This document shows positions 32,021 through 40,263 of a DNA stretch of 64,000 nt, in pieces. The stretch is from assembly GCA_035708745.1 (NCBI GenBank), contig DASTFJ010000277.1:1-64000 (forward strand), read 5' to 3'. Source of the stretch: JAMLHN01 sp035708745. GTDB taxonomy: Bacteria; Chloroflexota; Chloroflexia; Thermomicrobiales; UBA6265. The position numbers were made by a program, and so were the translations under genes. The notes beneath the pieces were generated by a model. The model did no database searches, had not been told where the DNA came from, and was given only the letters and a program-made list of their open reading frames with translations. Each line of letters begins with the position of its first letter. The first letter of the stretch is position 1.

Positions 32021-32976
32021 GTCCCGACGATCCGCCGCAGCAGCGCTCGTGCGGCCTCCTCCGGCGACATCGCTCGTTGCGCAACCGCGTCGATCAACTG
32101 CATTGCGTGTCCGCCTGGAGCGTCGAGCCGGACGCAACGCGCAACGGCGCGGCGCAATTCCGATCGCGCGATCCGCTCGCGCCGCGCCGGGAGCAGATCG
32201 CGATCCACAAGAAAATCCCAGTGACGATCGATCTCACTCAGCATCCGGTCGAACCCGGTGCGATCGGTGCTCGACGCGAGCACGATCGGCGGAACCCATC
32301 CCGAATCCTCCTCCGGGGCGAGCCCGAGTATCGAGCGAAGGTCCCGGGATACGCGCTGCGCGCCGGGCATGTCCGCCTTATTCACCACATAGACGTCGGC
32401 GATCTCCATCGCCCCGGCTTTGAGCAGTTGCACCGAATCGCCGGCGCCGGGGATCTGTACGAGTACCGTCGTATGCACCAGATCGGCAACCTCGAGCTGA
32501 TCCTGTCCGGCGCCCACCGTTTCGATCGCCACATAGTCGTAGCCGGCCGCGTCGAAGAGGTGACAGAGATTCGCAACCGCTGGAGCAAGTCCATCGCTTT
32601 GTCCACGCGTTGCGACGCTTCGGACGAACACATTTGGATCGAGCGCTGCCTCGGTCATCCGGATTCGGTCGCCCAGCGTGGCCCCGCCGGATTTGGGGCT
32701 GCTCGGATCCACCGCAATAATGGCGATCCGCTTGCCCCGTTTGGAAACCTCGGCGGCCAACCCGGCGAGTAGTGAGCTCTTTCCGACCCCCGGCGCCCCA
32801 GTGACTCCGAGAACGTGCGCTTGCCCAGTTCGGGAATAGATCTGTTCGATCACCGCCTCCGAGACAGTCGCATCGTTTTCGATTCGTGTTGCGAGGCGGG
32901 AAAGCGCTCGTTGATCCCCGCTCAGCGCACGCTCGATCAGGGAATCAGACGTCGTCACTGCCACGAACCGGCGCAT
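32005..32976 (-). CDS. meaB: MeaB/ArgK-type G3E GTPase chaperone of a B12-dependent mutase
   Basis: 323 residues from the ATG at 32976; GTG codons at 32964 or 32958 are alternatives. It loads and protects the adenosylcobalamin cofactor of methylmalonyl-CoA mutase. Walker A is HVLGVTGAPGVGKSSLL near residue 55. Further motifs are IAIIAVDPSSPKSGGATLGDRIRM, the ETVGAGQDQLEVADLV switch and VVNKADMPGA. Its start overlaps the end of the B12-binding subunit gene, consistent with a shared complex. Confidence 0.93.
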   Translation of the reverse strand: MRRFVAVTTSDSLIERALSGDQRALSRLATRIENDATVSEAVIEQIYSRTGQAHVLGVTGAPGVGKSSLLAGLAAEVSKRGKRIAIIAVDPSSPKSGGATLGDRIRMTEAALDPNVFVRSVATRGQSDGLAPAVANLCHLFDAAGYDYVAIETVGAGQDQLEVADLVHTTVLVQIPGAGDSVQLLKAGAMEIADVYVVNKADMPGAQRVSRDLRSILGLAPEEDSGWVPPIVLASSTDRTGFDRMLSEIDRHWDFLVDRDLLPARRERIARSELRRAVARCVRLDAPGGHAMQLIDAVAQRAMSPEEAARALLRRIVGTYDDR

Positions 32977-33364
32977 GCCCCCGCACATAATCGATCGCGC
33001 TCGACATCGAAGTGCCCGGTCCGAAGATCGCCGAGACGCCCATGTCGAGGATCTCCGGCCGGTCTTCGTCGGGAATCGTTCCACCCGCAACGACCAGCAC
33101 GTCGTCCAGACCGCGCGCGTGCAGCTCCGACATGATCCTGGGAAAAAGAGTCATATGCGCTCCGGAAAGGATGCTCAGGCCAATGACCGCCACATCTTCC
33201 TGCACGGCCGCGGTGGCGATCATCTCCGGGGTTTGAAAGAGTCCCGTATAGATCACCTCGAATCCCGCGTCACGAAATGCACGCGCCATCACTTTGGCGC
33301 CGCGGTCGTGTCCGTCCAATCCCGGTTTTGCAATCAGCATTCGAATCGGAGTCGTTGCCCCCAT
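32945..33364 (-). CDS. Methylmalonyl-CoA mutase small (cobalamin-binding) subunit
   Basis: 139 residues, only the B12-binding domain. The DGHDRG motif (the D-x-H-x-x-G cobalamin-ligating signature) is near residue 19. IGLSILSGAHMTLFP and VVAGGTIPDEDRPEILDMGVSAIFGPG follow. In this split form, known from archaea and some bacteria, the catalytic large subunit is a separate gene, not in this window. It lies 3 bp after the dehydrogenase gene and overlaps meaB. Confidence 0.92.
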   Translation of the reverse strand: MGATTPIRMLIAKPGLDGHDRGAKVMARAFRDAGFEVIYTGLFQTPEMIATAAVQEDVAVIGLSILSGAHMTLFPRIMSELHARGLDDVLVVAGGTIPDEDRPEILDMGVSAIFGPGTSMSSAIDYVRGHAPVRGSDDV

Positions 33365-33367
33365 CCC

Positions 33368-34243
33368 CTATGCCACCTTTTCGTAGACATAAAAGCCTTC
33401 ACCCGATTTCCGACCCAGCTTACCCGATGCGACCATGCGGCGGAGGAGGGGAGCTGGACGGTACTTGTCATCGCCGAGATCGCGATGGAGTACCTCCATG
33501 ATCGAAAGGCAGACATCGAGTCCGATCAGATCGGCCAGCGCCAAGGGCCCCATCGGATGGCCGGCGCCCAGCGTCATCGCCGAATCGATCTCGTCGCGCC
33601 CGGCCACGCCATCGCTCACAGCGAAAACCGCCTCGTTGATCATCGGGACAAGAATCCGGTTTACCGCGAATCCAGGCATGTCCTCTACCAGCACCGGCGT
33701 TTTGCCGATCGAAACCGCAAAGCTCGTAATCGCGTTTACGGTCGCGTCCGCTGTCCGCAAGCCCCTGACTACTTCGACCAGCGGCAGCACCGGCACCGGG
33801 TTGAAGAAATGCAGGCCAATGAATCGTTCTGGCCGGGAAACGGTCGCCGCCAGCGCGGAGATCGAGATGGACGATGTGTTGCTCGCCAGGATCGTCCCCG
33901 GCCGGACGATGCCATCCAGGTCCCGAAAGAGTTCAGACTTTACTGGCAGATCCTCGTAAATCGCCTCGATTGCCACATCGGCATCCGCGAGCGACTGATT
34001 GTCCGTCGAGAACGCGATTCGGGCGAGCACCTTTTCACTCTCCGCCGCGTCGATCGTTCCTTTTTTGACAAGCCGGTCGAGGCTTTTTCGAATAGCGCTC
34101 TTCCCGCGCTGCAGATCCTCGTCGCGGCAATCGACGAGCGATACCGGGAAGCCAGCTTGTGCGATCACCTGCGCGATACCACTCCCCATGGTGCCGGCGC
34201 CGATCACGCCAACGCGTTCGATCGCCGTTACCGGATTAGTCAC
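33368..34243 (-). CDS. 3-hydroxyacyl-CoA (3-hydroxybutyryl-CoA) dehydrogenase
   Basis: 291 residues from the GTG at 34243, which has GGGAGGA upstream and overlaps the pth stop by 8 bp. The NAD-binding GVIGAGTMGSGIAQVIAQAG is at the N-terminus. The family blocks NTSSISISALAATVSRPERFIGLHFFNPVPVLPLVEVV (split here by the reader as two motifs) and GFAVNRILVPMINEAV are present, with the catalytic His in GLHFFNP. It oxidises 3-hydroxyacyl-CoA in butyryl-CoA or fatty acid metabolism. It shares an operon with the mutase subunit and meaB, suggesting acyl-CoA or propionate turnover. Confidence 0.92.
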   Translation of the reverse strand: MTNPVTAIERVGVIGAGTMGSGIAQVIAQAGFPVSLVDCRDEDLQRGKSAIRKSLDRLVKKGTIDAAESEKVLARIAFSTDNQSLADADVAIEAIYEDLPVKSELFRDLDGIVRPGTILASNTSSISISALAATVSRPERFIGLHFFNPVPVLPLVEVVRGLRTADATVNAITSFAVSIGKTPVLVEDMPGFAVNRILVPMINEAVFAVSDGVAGRDEIDSAMTLGAGHPMGPLALADLIGLDVCLSIMEVLHRDLGDDKYRPAPLLRRMVASGKLGRKSGEGFYVYEKVA

Positions 34244-34832
34244 CCGCGGGTCCTCCCGATTGAATAGCTGCACCCGGTGCGGCATTGACTTTGTTCATAG
34301 CTGGTACCGCCCCCTCTAGCACCCAGATCCGGCACGCGTCGACGGCGTTGTCGACCACAACCGGGAGCTCTTGCTGCTCGTCGACTGAGAATTTGGACAG
34401 CACCTGCGTTATCGCCGAGGATCGCCCCCGGCCGATTCCCACCCGCAAACGCGGGAACTCGTTCGTGCCAAGCTGACGGATCACCGAGGACAAGCCATTG
34501 TGGCCCCCGGCGCTGCCGCGCTCGCGCAACCGCAGCGTGCCGAATGGCAAATCGAGCTCATCCAGCACAATCAGGATCTCGTCGGCATACAGCTTGTACC
34601 ACGCGCCCATCAATCGCACGGCATCGCCACTCGCGTTCATATACGTCTGCGGCTTGAGCAGAATCACCTTCTCGCCGCCGATGCTTGTTTCCGTGACCAG
34701 CGACTTGAACCGCGATTTCTGGGAGGGCGCGGCGCATTCCTGCGCCAGCCGGTCGACCACCATGAAACCGATGTTGTGCCGGGTGCCGGCATATTGATTC
34801 CCCGGATTTCCGAGTCCTACGATGGCCTTCAT
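34236..34832 (-). CDS. pth: Peptidyl-tRNA hydrolase
   Basis: 198 residues. It recycles peptidyl-tRNA that drops off ribosomes. The active-site signature AIVGLGNPGNQYAGTRHNIGFMVVD contains the catalytic His, and KPQTYMNASGDAVR and DELDLPFGTLRLRERGSAGGHNGL follow. The C-terminal tail is somewhat extended. It is first gene of the minus-strand pth-dehydrogenase-B12-meaB unit. Confidence 0.95.
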   Translation of the reverse strand: MKAIVGLGNPGNQYAGTRHNIGFMVVDRLAQECAAPSQKSRFKSLVTETSIGGEKVILLKPQTYMNASGDAVRLMGAWYKLYADEILIVLDELDLPFGTLRLRERGSAGGHNGLSSVIRQLGTNEFPRLRVGIGRGRSSAITQVLSKFSVDEQQELPVVVDNAVDACRIWVLEGAVPAMNKVNAAPGAAIQSGGPAGD

Positions 34833-34901
34833 CTTCCCGCAACAAACCCTTGACGATCCAAATTGACATACTGGTCGAGGCCGGAGGGCCCGATCGCCAA
34901 T

Positions 34902-34909
34902 GCTATACT
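34902..34909 (+). promoter_or_regulatory. Extended -10 element before tatB
   Basis: GC plus TATACT (34904-34909) in CCAATGCTATACTTTACCGG. A TTGACA at 34863-34868 is 35 nt away and cannot be its -35. The predicted leader is about 70 nt. Confidence 0.5.
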
Positions 34910-34984
34910 TTACCGGCGCTCAAGCCGACAAGATGATCGCCGACCCGAGCGTTCAAATTCACCTTCAGACAAGGATGTTTTGGT

Positions 34985-35620
34985 ATGGGCTTTATGGGCA
35001 TGGGAATGCAGGAGATCGTGATCATCGCGATCGTTGCACTCATTATCTTCGGTCCGGAGCGCCTGCCGGAAATGGCCGGCCAGGCCGGCAAACTCTTGCG
35101 CGATGCGCGCAAGATGACATCTGACCTTCAGGGCGAGTTCGAGCGCGAGTCAGGTGTGAATGTCCGCGAGCTTCGTGGGCAGGTCGATCGTGAGATCGCC
35201 GGAATCAAGGGCGAGATCGCCGGGGTGAATACGACGATCCAAAAGGAAGCGAACAACGTCAAGAAGACAGCGCAATCGGCGACCTCGGCCACCAGCAAAT
35301 CAGGTGGCAAATCCACCTCGACCGCTGGAAAAACCTCTGCATCGTCGTCCTCGACCACTTCTTCGGTCAGCAAGGCAAAATCCGGCACAGCCGCGAAGAC
35401 TGCTGAAGTCAAAGCCATCGCCTCCAAGAACGATCCGCTGGCCGATGTTTCCTTCCTTGATAATGTCGGCGCTGCTCCGCCCGCCAAGATCGTAGCCTCG
35501 AACGGCGCATCGAAATCGACGCCATCCGCGGCCTCGGCTCCCCCGAGTGGCGATCGCGCCGACGCGCTGCAACGCGCGCGCAACCGGCGCCTCCAGGCCG
35601 GGTACAACCAACCGCGCTAG
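34985..35620 (+). CDS. Twin-arginine translocase TatA/TatB-family subunit
   Basis: 211 residues. The N-terminal helix MQEIVIIAIVALIIFGPERLPEM has the FGPERLPE hinge with Pro-Glu typical of TatB-like proteins. A long amphipathic helix (GKLLRDARKMTSDLQGEFERE) follows, then a Ser/Thr/Lys-rich low-complexity region (about 95-140) and a basic tail. TatB-type proteins form the substrate receptor with TatC. The ATG at 34985 has AAGGA upstream. It precedes tgt by 35 bp. The other Tat gene is at 12270; no tatC is seen. Confidence 0.85.
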   Translation: MGFMGMGMQEIVIIAIVALIIFGPERLPEMAGQAGKLLRDARKMTSDLQGEFERESGVNVRELRGQVDREIAGIKGEIAGVNTTIQKEANNVKKTAQSATSATSKSGGKSTSTAGKTSASSSSTTSSVSKAKSGTAAKTAEVKAIASKNDPLADVSFLDNVGAAPPAKIVASNGASKSTPSAASAPPSGDRADALQRARNRRLQAGYNQPR

Positions 35621-35655
35621 TTCTTGACACGCATTCCAGGAAGGGAGCGCGATCG

Positions 35656-36864
35656 TTGATCGCCTACGAACGATCCACGACCGCGCTTCCCGCTGACTCC
35701 GCGCGTCCCGATGGAACCGTGTTCGGCTTCGAGCTCCGCTCGACCGATCCTCGTTCCCGTGCCCGGCTCGGCCGCATTGAAACTCGTCGCGGTCCGATCG
35801 AAACCCCGGTATTCATGCCGGTCGGCACCCAGGCTACGATCAAAACCTTGCATCCTGCCGAGGTGGAGCGCCTCGGGGCTCAGATCGTCCTGGCCAACAC
35901 CTACCACCTCATGCTTCGCCCGGGTCCCGAATTGATCGATCTCGCCGGCGGTCTGCATCCGTTCATGCGCTGGCCGCGGCCGATCCTTACCGATAGCGGC
36001 GGCTTTCAGATTTTCTCGCTGGCGCAGCAAGCCAAAGTCTCCGAAGAAGGGGTGCGCTTCCGCTCGCACATCGACGGTTCGCCCCATATGCTGACGCCCG
36101 AGCGGGCAGTCGACATTCAGGCCACACTTGGATCCGAGATCATGATGGCCCTCGACCATTTGGTCGGGTTGCCCGCTAAACCGCGCAAAATCTACGATGC
36201 CACTATGCGCACCCATCGCTGGCTCGAACGCTGCATCGCGGCGCTCGCCGGTAGCGACCAGCCGCGTCGCGGCGCACTCTTCGGTATCGTCCAGGGTGGT
36301 ATGGAACCCGAATTACGCAAGCTGAGCGCCGAAATCGTTGCCGCATCGAACGTCTCGGGCATCGCAATCGGCGGTCTCAGCGTCGGCGAAACCAAGTCGG
36401 AAATGGCGGAAATGATCGATATCGTCATCCCCGAGTTACCCGAATTCAAGCCACGCTACTTGATGGGCGTAGGCTCGCCGGAGGACCTTTGGAACGGGGT
36501 CGCTCAGGGCATTGATATGTTCGATTGCGTCTTGCCGACCAGACTCGCGCGCAACGGCTCGGTCTTCACGCCGGATGGCCGCATCGATCTGCACACCCGC
36601 ATTCACCGCGAGTCATTCATTCCGATCGACGCCACGTGCGACTGCGAAACGTGCCAGCACTTCGATCGCGCCTACTTGCATCATCTCTTCCGCGCTCGCG
36701 AGATTCTCGCGCTCCGCCTGGCCTCGGTCCACAATCTGCGGTTCCTGGTGCGTCAAATGGAAACCATGCGTCGGGCCATCGCGGACGGCGCATTCTCCCA
36801 GGCGCATGCGGATTTCCTCGATCGCTATCGCGTGGCCCGTCCGAAAGCGAGCGTTCCGGCATGA
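35656..36864 (+). CDS. tgt: tRNA-guanine transglycosylase
   Basis: 402 residues from the TTG at 35656, behind AAGGGAG. It exchanges guanine-34 for the queuosine precursor preQ1 in tRNAs with GUN anticodons. Features are RRGPIETPVFMPVGTQATIK, ILTDSGGFQIFSL with the catalytic Asp, GIVQGGMEPELRKLS and AIGGLSVGE, and CVLPTRLARNG with the nucleophilic Asp just before it (FDCVLPTR). The zinc site C-x-C-x2-C..H reads CDCETCQHFDRAYLHHL. The stop overlaps acpS by 4 bp. Confidence 0.96.
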   Translation: MIAYERSTTALPADSARPDGTVFGFELRSTDPRSRARLGRIETRRGPIETPVFMPVGTQATIKTLHPAEVERLGAQIVLANTYHLMLRPGPELIDLAGGLHPFMRWPRPILTDSGGFQIFSLAQQAKVSEEGVRFRSHIDGSPHMLTPERAVDIQATLGSEIMMALDHLVGLPAKPRKIYDATMRTHRWLERCIAALAGSDQPRRGALFGIVQGGMEPELRKLSAEIVAASNVSGIAIGGLSVGETKSEMAEMIDIVIPELPEFKPRYLMGVGSPEDLWNGVAQGIDMFDCVLPTRLARNGSVFTPDGRIDLHTRIHRESFIPIDATCDCETCQHFDRAYLHHLFRAREILALRLASVHNLRFLVRQMETMRRAIADGAFSQAHADFLDRYRVARPKASVPA

Positions 36865-37277
36865 GTTACGTGCCCGAATTCGACCCGGATAAGTCCGGCG
36901 CCATCGCGGTCGGCATCGACATCATCGAGATCCAGCGCATCCAGCACGTCCTCGACGACTTCGGCGAGCGCTTCCTGCAGCGCTGTTTCACGGAATACGA
37001 GCGCACCCGCTTCCGCAACCGAACTGAGGAGCTCGCCGGCCGGTTTGCCGTCAAGGAAGCGACCTCCAAAGCGCTGGGTACTGGCATCCGCGGTATCCGC
37101 TGGCGCGAGATGGAAACGCAGGTCAATCGCCGGGGCAAACCGGTGCTCGTCCTCCACGGCAGTGCCAAGGCCCGGGCCGCATTGCTCGGCTTCACCGACT
37201 TCAGCGTATCGATTACGCATTCACGAACGGACGCGATGGCCATCGTCGTCGCGTTGAAGGGAACGAACCAGGAATGA
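36861..37277 (+). CDS. acpS: Holo-[acyl-carrier-protein] synthase
   Basis: 138 residues from the ATG at 36861 (MSYVPEFDPDK). It transfers 4'-phosphopantetheine from CoA to ACP. The magnesium-binding motif VGIDIIEIQRIQHVL and the second motif RFAVKEATSKALGTGIRG are both present, and SVSITHSRTDAMAIVVA closes the fold. The overlapping ATGA junctions with tgt and nnrD imply translational coupling. Confidence 0.95.
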   Translation: MSYVPEFDPDKSGAIAVGIDIIEIQRIQHVLDDFGERFLQRCFTEYERTRFRNRTEELAGRFAVKEATSKALGTGIRGIRWREMETQVNRRGKPVLVLHGSAKARAALLGFTDFSVSITHSRTDAMAIVVALKGTNQE

Positions 37278-38266
37278 CCGGAACTTCGAAGGTCGAGATC
37301 ATCGACCGCGCTGCGGCCTTGCGCCTGCTGCCCAAACGCGATCAGCATGCGCACAAATGGGGCGTCGGCGGTCTGCTGATCGTTGGCGGCGCCCCGGGAT
37401 ATATCGGCGCCCCCGCGCTTGCTGCCCAGGGCGCCGGTCGCTCCGGCGCTGGCATCGTCAATTTAGCAATTCCACGCTCGTCGGTTGGGCCAACTGCCAC
37501 CCTGGTTCCTGAGGCCGTCTTCCTGCCGCTCCCGGAAACAGATTCCACCCATGGGGTGAAAAACGCGATCGACCTCATCGCGCCTGTTGCGGAAAAATGC
37601 CGCGCGCTGGTCGTCGGTCCCGGTCTCTCGAGGGACGATGCCGCGTCAGCCCTGCTCGCCGCGCTCTTCGGCGATACCCGCCGCTCTGTCACGCATGCGC
37701 TCGGCTTTGGCTCGTCCAGCCGTGCGAACGACGCGGAAGGGCATGCAGCGCTCGTCGGCAAGAACACTCCCGCGGTTGTGGACGCCGACGCGCTCCATTG
37801 GCTTGCCGAACGCGACTCCTGGTGGACTCAGGTCGAACCGTTCTCGCTCCTGTTGACTCCACACGTCGGCGAGTTCGCGGCGCTAACGGGAACATCGAAC
37901 GAGGAAATCCTTGCCGACCCCGCCACCGTAGTTCGAGCAGCTGCAAACGACTGGCGACAAGTCCTTGTCCTGAAGGCCGGAAAGTCCTGGATCAGCGATG
38001 GCAACGTCGTCCGCGGCCTCGATTGTGCTACTCCCGCGCTCGCTACTGCCGGCACCGGCGATGTCCTCGCTGGTTCGATCGGGGCATTCCTCGCTCAAGG
38101 CTTGCTTCCACTCGACGCTGCGACCCTTGCCATCTATGCTGGCTCGCAGGCGGCGGTACGTCTCACCGCGGAGCTTTCCAGCCTGGGCGTGGTCGCTGGT
38201 GATCTGCCGCGTGCGATTGCGACTATTCTTGCCGACCTTGAAACAGAAAGCGATGCCAGCCGATGA
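37274..38266 (+). CDS. nnrD: ADP/ATP-dependent (S)-NAD(P)H-hydrate dehydratase
   Basis: 330 residues. It repairs hydrated NAD(P)H. Only the ribokinase-like dehydratase domain is present (KWGVGGLLIVGGAPGYIGAP, LLTPHVGEFAAL, ATAGTGDVLAGSIGAFLAQG). The epimerase domain NnrE, usually fused at the N-terminus, is missing, so epimerase must be elsewhere or absent. It is located between acpS and the CBS-domain gene with 4-bp overlaps on both sides. The acpS-nnrD-alr order recalls Bacillus. Confidence 0.92.
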   Translation: MTGTSKVEIIDRAAALRLLPKRDQHAHKWGVGGLLIVGGAPGYIGAPALAAQGAGRSGAGIVNLAIPRSSVGPTATLVPEAVFLPLPETDSTHGVKNAIDLIAPVAEKCRALVVGPGLSRDDAASALLAALFGDTRRSVTHALGFGSSSRANDAEGHAALVGKNTPAVVDADALHWLAERDSWWTQVEPFSLLLTPHVGEFAALTGTSNEEILADPATVVRAAANDWRQVLVLKAGKSWISDGNVVRGLDCATPALATAGTGDVLAGSIGAFLAQGLLPLDAATLAIYAGSQAAVRLTAELSSLGVVAGDLPRAIATILADLETESDASR

Positions 38267-38796
38267 GTCAGGATGACGTCTCCATCGAATCGATCATGCG
38301 CAGGAAAGTGCCGGTCGTCGCTCCCGACGAAACCGTCGGCGCCGTCGCATCGATCCTGGCGCGGAGTGAGGTGCCTGGCGTGCTCGTCGTCGATGAAGGA
38401 GAGCTGCTCGGCATCATCACCGAATCGGACATCGTCATGCGCAAAGCGGATGTCGACTTTCCCGAAACGGTTTCATTCCTCGGCGGTTATTTTCGCGCCG
38501 GCCGGCTTCAGCTTCCCTGGAACCGCGAAAACCAGGACGACGCCAGTGACTTCGATCACGAAATGCGCCGCGTCCTTGCCACAACGGCTCGCGATCTGAT
38601 GAGCTCCCCCGTGGTCAATATCGACAAGGACGCCAGCATTCACGATCTGGCAACCATCATGATCGAACATAATGTGAATCCGGTGCCCGTCGTCACCGAC
38701 GACAACAAGATCGTCGGCATCGTCTCGCGCAAAGATCTCGTCAAGCTCATCGCCACCGAGCAACAGGACGACGAGCCGGCGGAATCCGACCGCTGA
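38263..38796 (+). CDS. Two-CBS-domain protein
   Basis: 177 residues, two CBS motifs (about 8-60 and 110-168: IMRRKVPVVAPDETVGAVASIL ... GIITESDIVMR, and DLMSSPVVNIDKDASIHDLATIM ... GIVSRKDLVKLI). They are separated by a 45-residue insert rich in aromatic and charged residues. CBS pairs bind adenine nucleotides and act as energy sensors. The protein has no attached enzyme domain, so its target is unknown. It overlaps nnrD and is 1 bp from alr. Confidence 0.88.
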   Translation: MSQDDVSIESIMRRKVPVVAPDETVGAVASILARSEVPGVLVVDEGELLGIITESDIVMRKADVDFPETVSFLGGYFRAGRLQLPWNRENQDDASDFDHEMRRVLATTARDLMSSPVVNIDKDASIHDLATIMIEHNVNPVPVVTDDNKIVGIVSRKDLVKLIATEQQDDEPAESDR

Positions 38797-38797
38797 C

Positions 38798-39943
38798 ATG
38801 GCGCCGTTCGACCACGCGCGCGTTGGACAGCGGCCAACGCGCCTCATCGTCGATCGTCAGATTATCGCGCGCAATGCAACCCTCATTCGGGAACGACTGT
38901 CGCCGGCGACACGTCTGATGGCGGTCGTCAAAGCAAACGGCTACGGCCACGGCGCCATCGAATCGGCGCGCGCCGCGATCCAGGGCGGCGCGTCCTTTCT
39001 GGGCGTTGCAACCGTGTCGGAAGCATGCGAGCTGCGAGACGCCGGCATCGATACCTCCATCCTCGTCCTGGGATCCAGTTCCCCGCTCGAAGCCAGGGAA
39101 GCAGCCGGAATGAACGTTGCCCTTGGAGTAGGGGATATCGCTCAGCTTGGTCACCTGTTCGAAATACTCGATTCCAACCCGCCCCCGCACCCCTTGCAGA
39201 TCCATCTCAAGATCGATACCGGCATGCGACGCTTTGGCATATCCCCCAGCGATGCCTCCCAGGTCGCGCAGCGCATTCACGCTCATCCCGCGATCCAGCT
39301 TGCCGGGATCTATTCGCATTTTGCCGAGTCGGATGCCGAATCCCTGGATCGCCTGGGCCTGCAGCTCGATCTATTCCGTTCGACACTTCGCGCTCTGGAT
39401 CAGCTCGGCATCGACCGCGGCATAGCGCATATTTGCAATAGTGCCGCACTTCTCCGCATTCGAATTGCCGACCTCGATATGGTGCGCGCCGGCATTTGCC
39501 TCTATGGCATATCACCATCGGAGCATGTCCCGCTCTTCGAGGGTTTGCAACCCGCCCTCGAATGGCGGGCGACAGTCCAGCACATAACAGAAATGGCGCC
39601 TGGGGATCGAACGGGATACGGCGGCACGTACGCTGCCAGCGGCCATGAGCGGCTCGCGCTGCTTCCCATCGGATATGCAGACGGCTACCCCCGACATCTA
39701 TCGAATCGCGGCTGGGTGGGCCACCAGGGACACCGACTCCCCATTCGCGGACGCGTTTCCATGGACCAATGCGGCGTCAGCATTCCGAGCGATGATTCCC
39801 TGTCGGTTGGGGACGAGGTAACCATCCTCGGGCGACCCGAGACCGGCGCCCCCGACGCCAACCAGCTCGGCGCCCTCATCGACACCATAGGCTACGAAAT
39901 CGTGTCCCGTATCTCCCGCCGCGTTCCCGTCGAATACCGCTAG
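38798..39943 (+). CDS. alr: Alanine racemase
   Basis: 381 residues. It provides D-alanine for peptidoglycan. The PLP-binding Lys45 is in MAVVKANGYGHG. The TIM-barrel and C-terminal beta domain carry LKIDTGMRRFG, MVRAGICLYGISP, GDRTGYGGTY (second catalytic Tyr region) and GRVSMDQCGV. It is last gene of the tatB-tgt-acpS-nnrD-CBS-alr run. Confidence 0.95.
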   Translation: MAPFDHARVGQRPTRLIVDRQIIARNATLIRERLSPATRLMAVVKANGYGHGAIESARAAIQGGASFLGVATVSEACELRDAGIDTSILVLGSSSPLEAREAAGMNVALGVGDIAQLGHLFEILDSNPPPHPLQIHLKIDTGMRRFGISPSDASQVAQRIHAHPAIQLAGIYSHFAESDAESLDRLGLQLDLFRSTLRALDQLGIDRGIAHICNSAALLRIRIADLDMVRAGICLYGISPSEHVPLFEGLQPALEWRATVQHITEMAPGDRTGYGGTYAASGHERLALLPIGYADGYPRHLSNRGWVGHQGHRLPIRGRVSMDQCGVSIPSDDSLSVGDEVTILGRPETGAPDANQLGALIDTIGYEIVSRISRRVPVEYR

Positions 39944-40204
39944 TCAGCACACGGCCCCTGCGGAAGTCCGAAAGCACGCGATCGCCACACCCATCCGCCA
40001 TGCATTCCCAATACGCCATTACTCCTAATTCGCTGCCGCTTTCCAGTTCCTGTCATTCTGAGCAAAGCGAAGAATCCCTCGCATTTCTTCTCGGAGCTAC
40101 CCGGCCGTCTCGCAATCCAGACCTTCGGTGAGTTGGATTCCACGGCGTAGTCCCGCTCAATGAAGCTTTGGTTTCCACTGACCGATCTCTCGATTTCGAT
40201 TTTC
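39944..40204. other. Gene-free region after alr
   Basis: It holds one copy of the dispersed repeat (40051-40090) and otherwise nothing I can name. No convincing terminator for alr is visible. Confidence 0.4.
40051..40090 (+). repeat. Dispersed GTCATNCCGAA repeat, copy C
   Basis: tgtcattctgagcaaagcga followed by agaatccctc matches the widespread bacterial intergenic element and the copies at 24777 and 29881. Confidence 0.65.
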
Positions 40205-40236
40205 GGAAAACGAAAAACGGCGCCTTTCGGCGCCGT
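40205..40236 (-). terminator. Intrinsic terminator of the HTH gene
   Basis: A perfect 8-bp stem, ACGGCGCC (40217-40224) against GGCGCCGT (40229-40236), with a TTTC loop on the plus strand. On the minus strand it is followed by TTTTTCGTTTTCC. Confidence 0.88.
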
Positions 40237-40263
40237 CAGTCCTATAATCAGTATTTTTCGCCG

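Noticed and set aside
34863..34868. TTGACA upstream of tatB as a -35 box
   Set aside because: It is 35 nt from the TATACT element, too far to be its partner, and no -10 lies 16-18 nt downstream.
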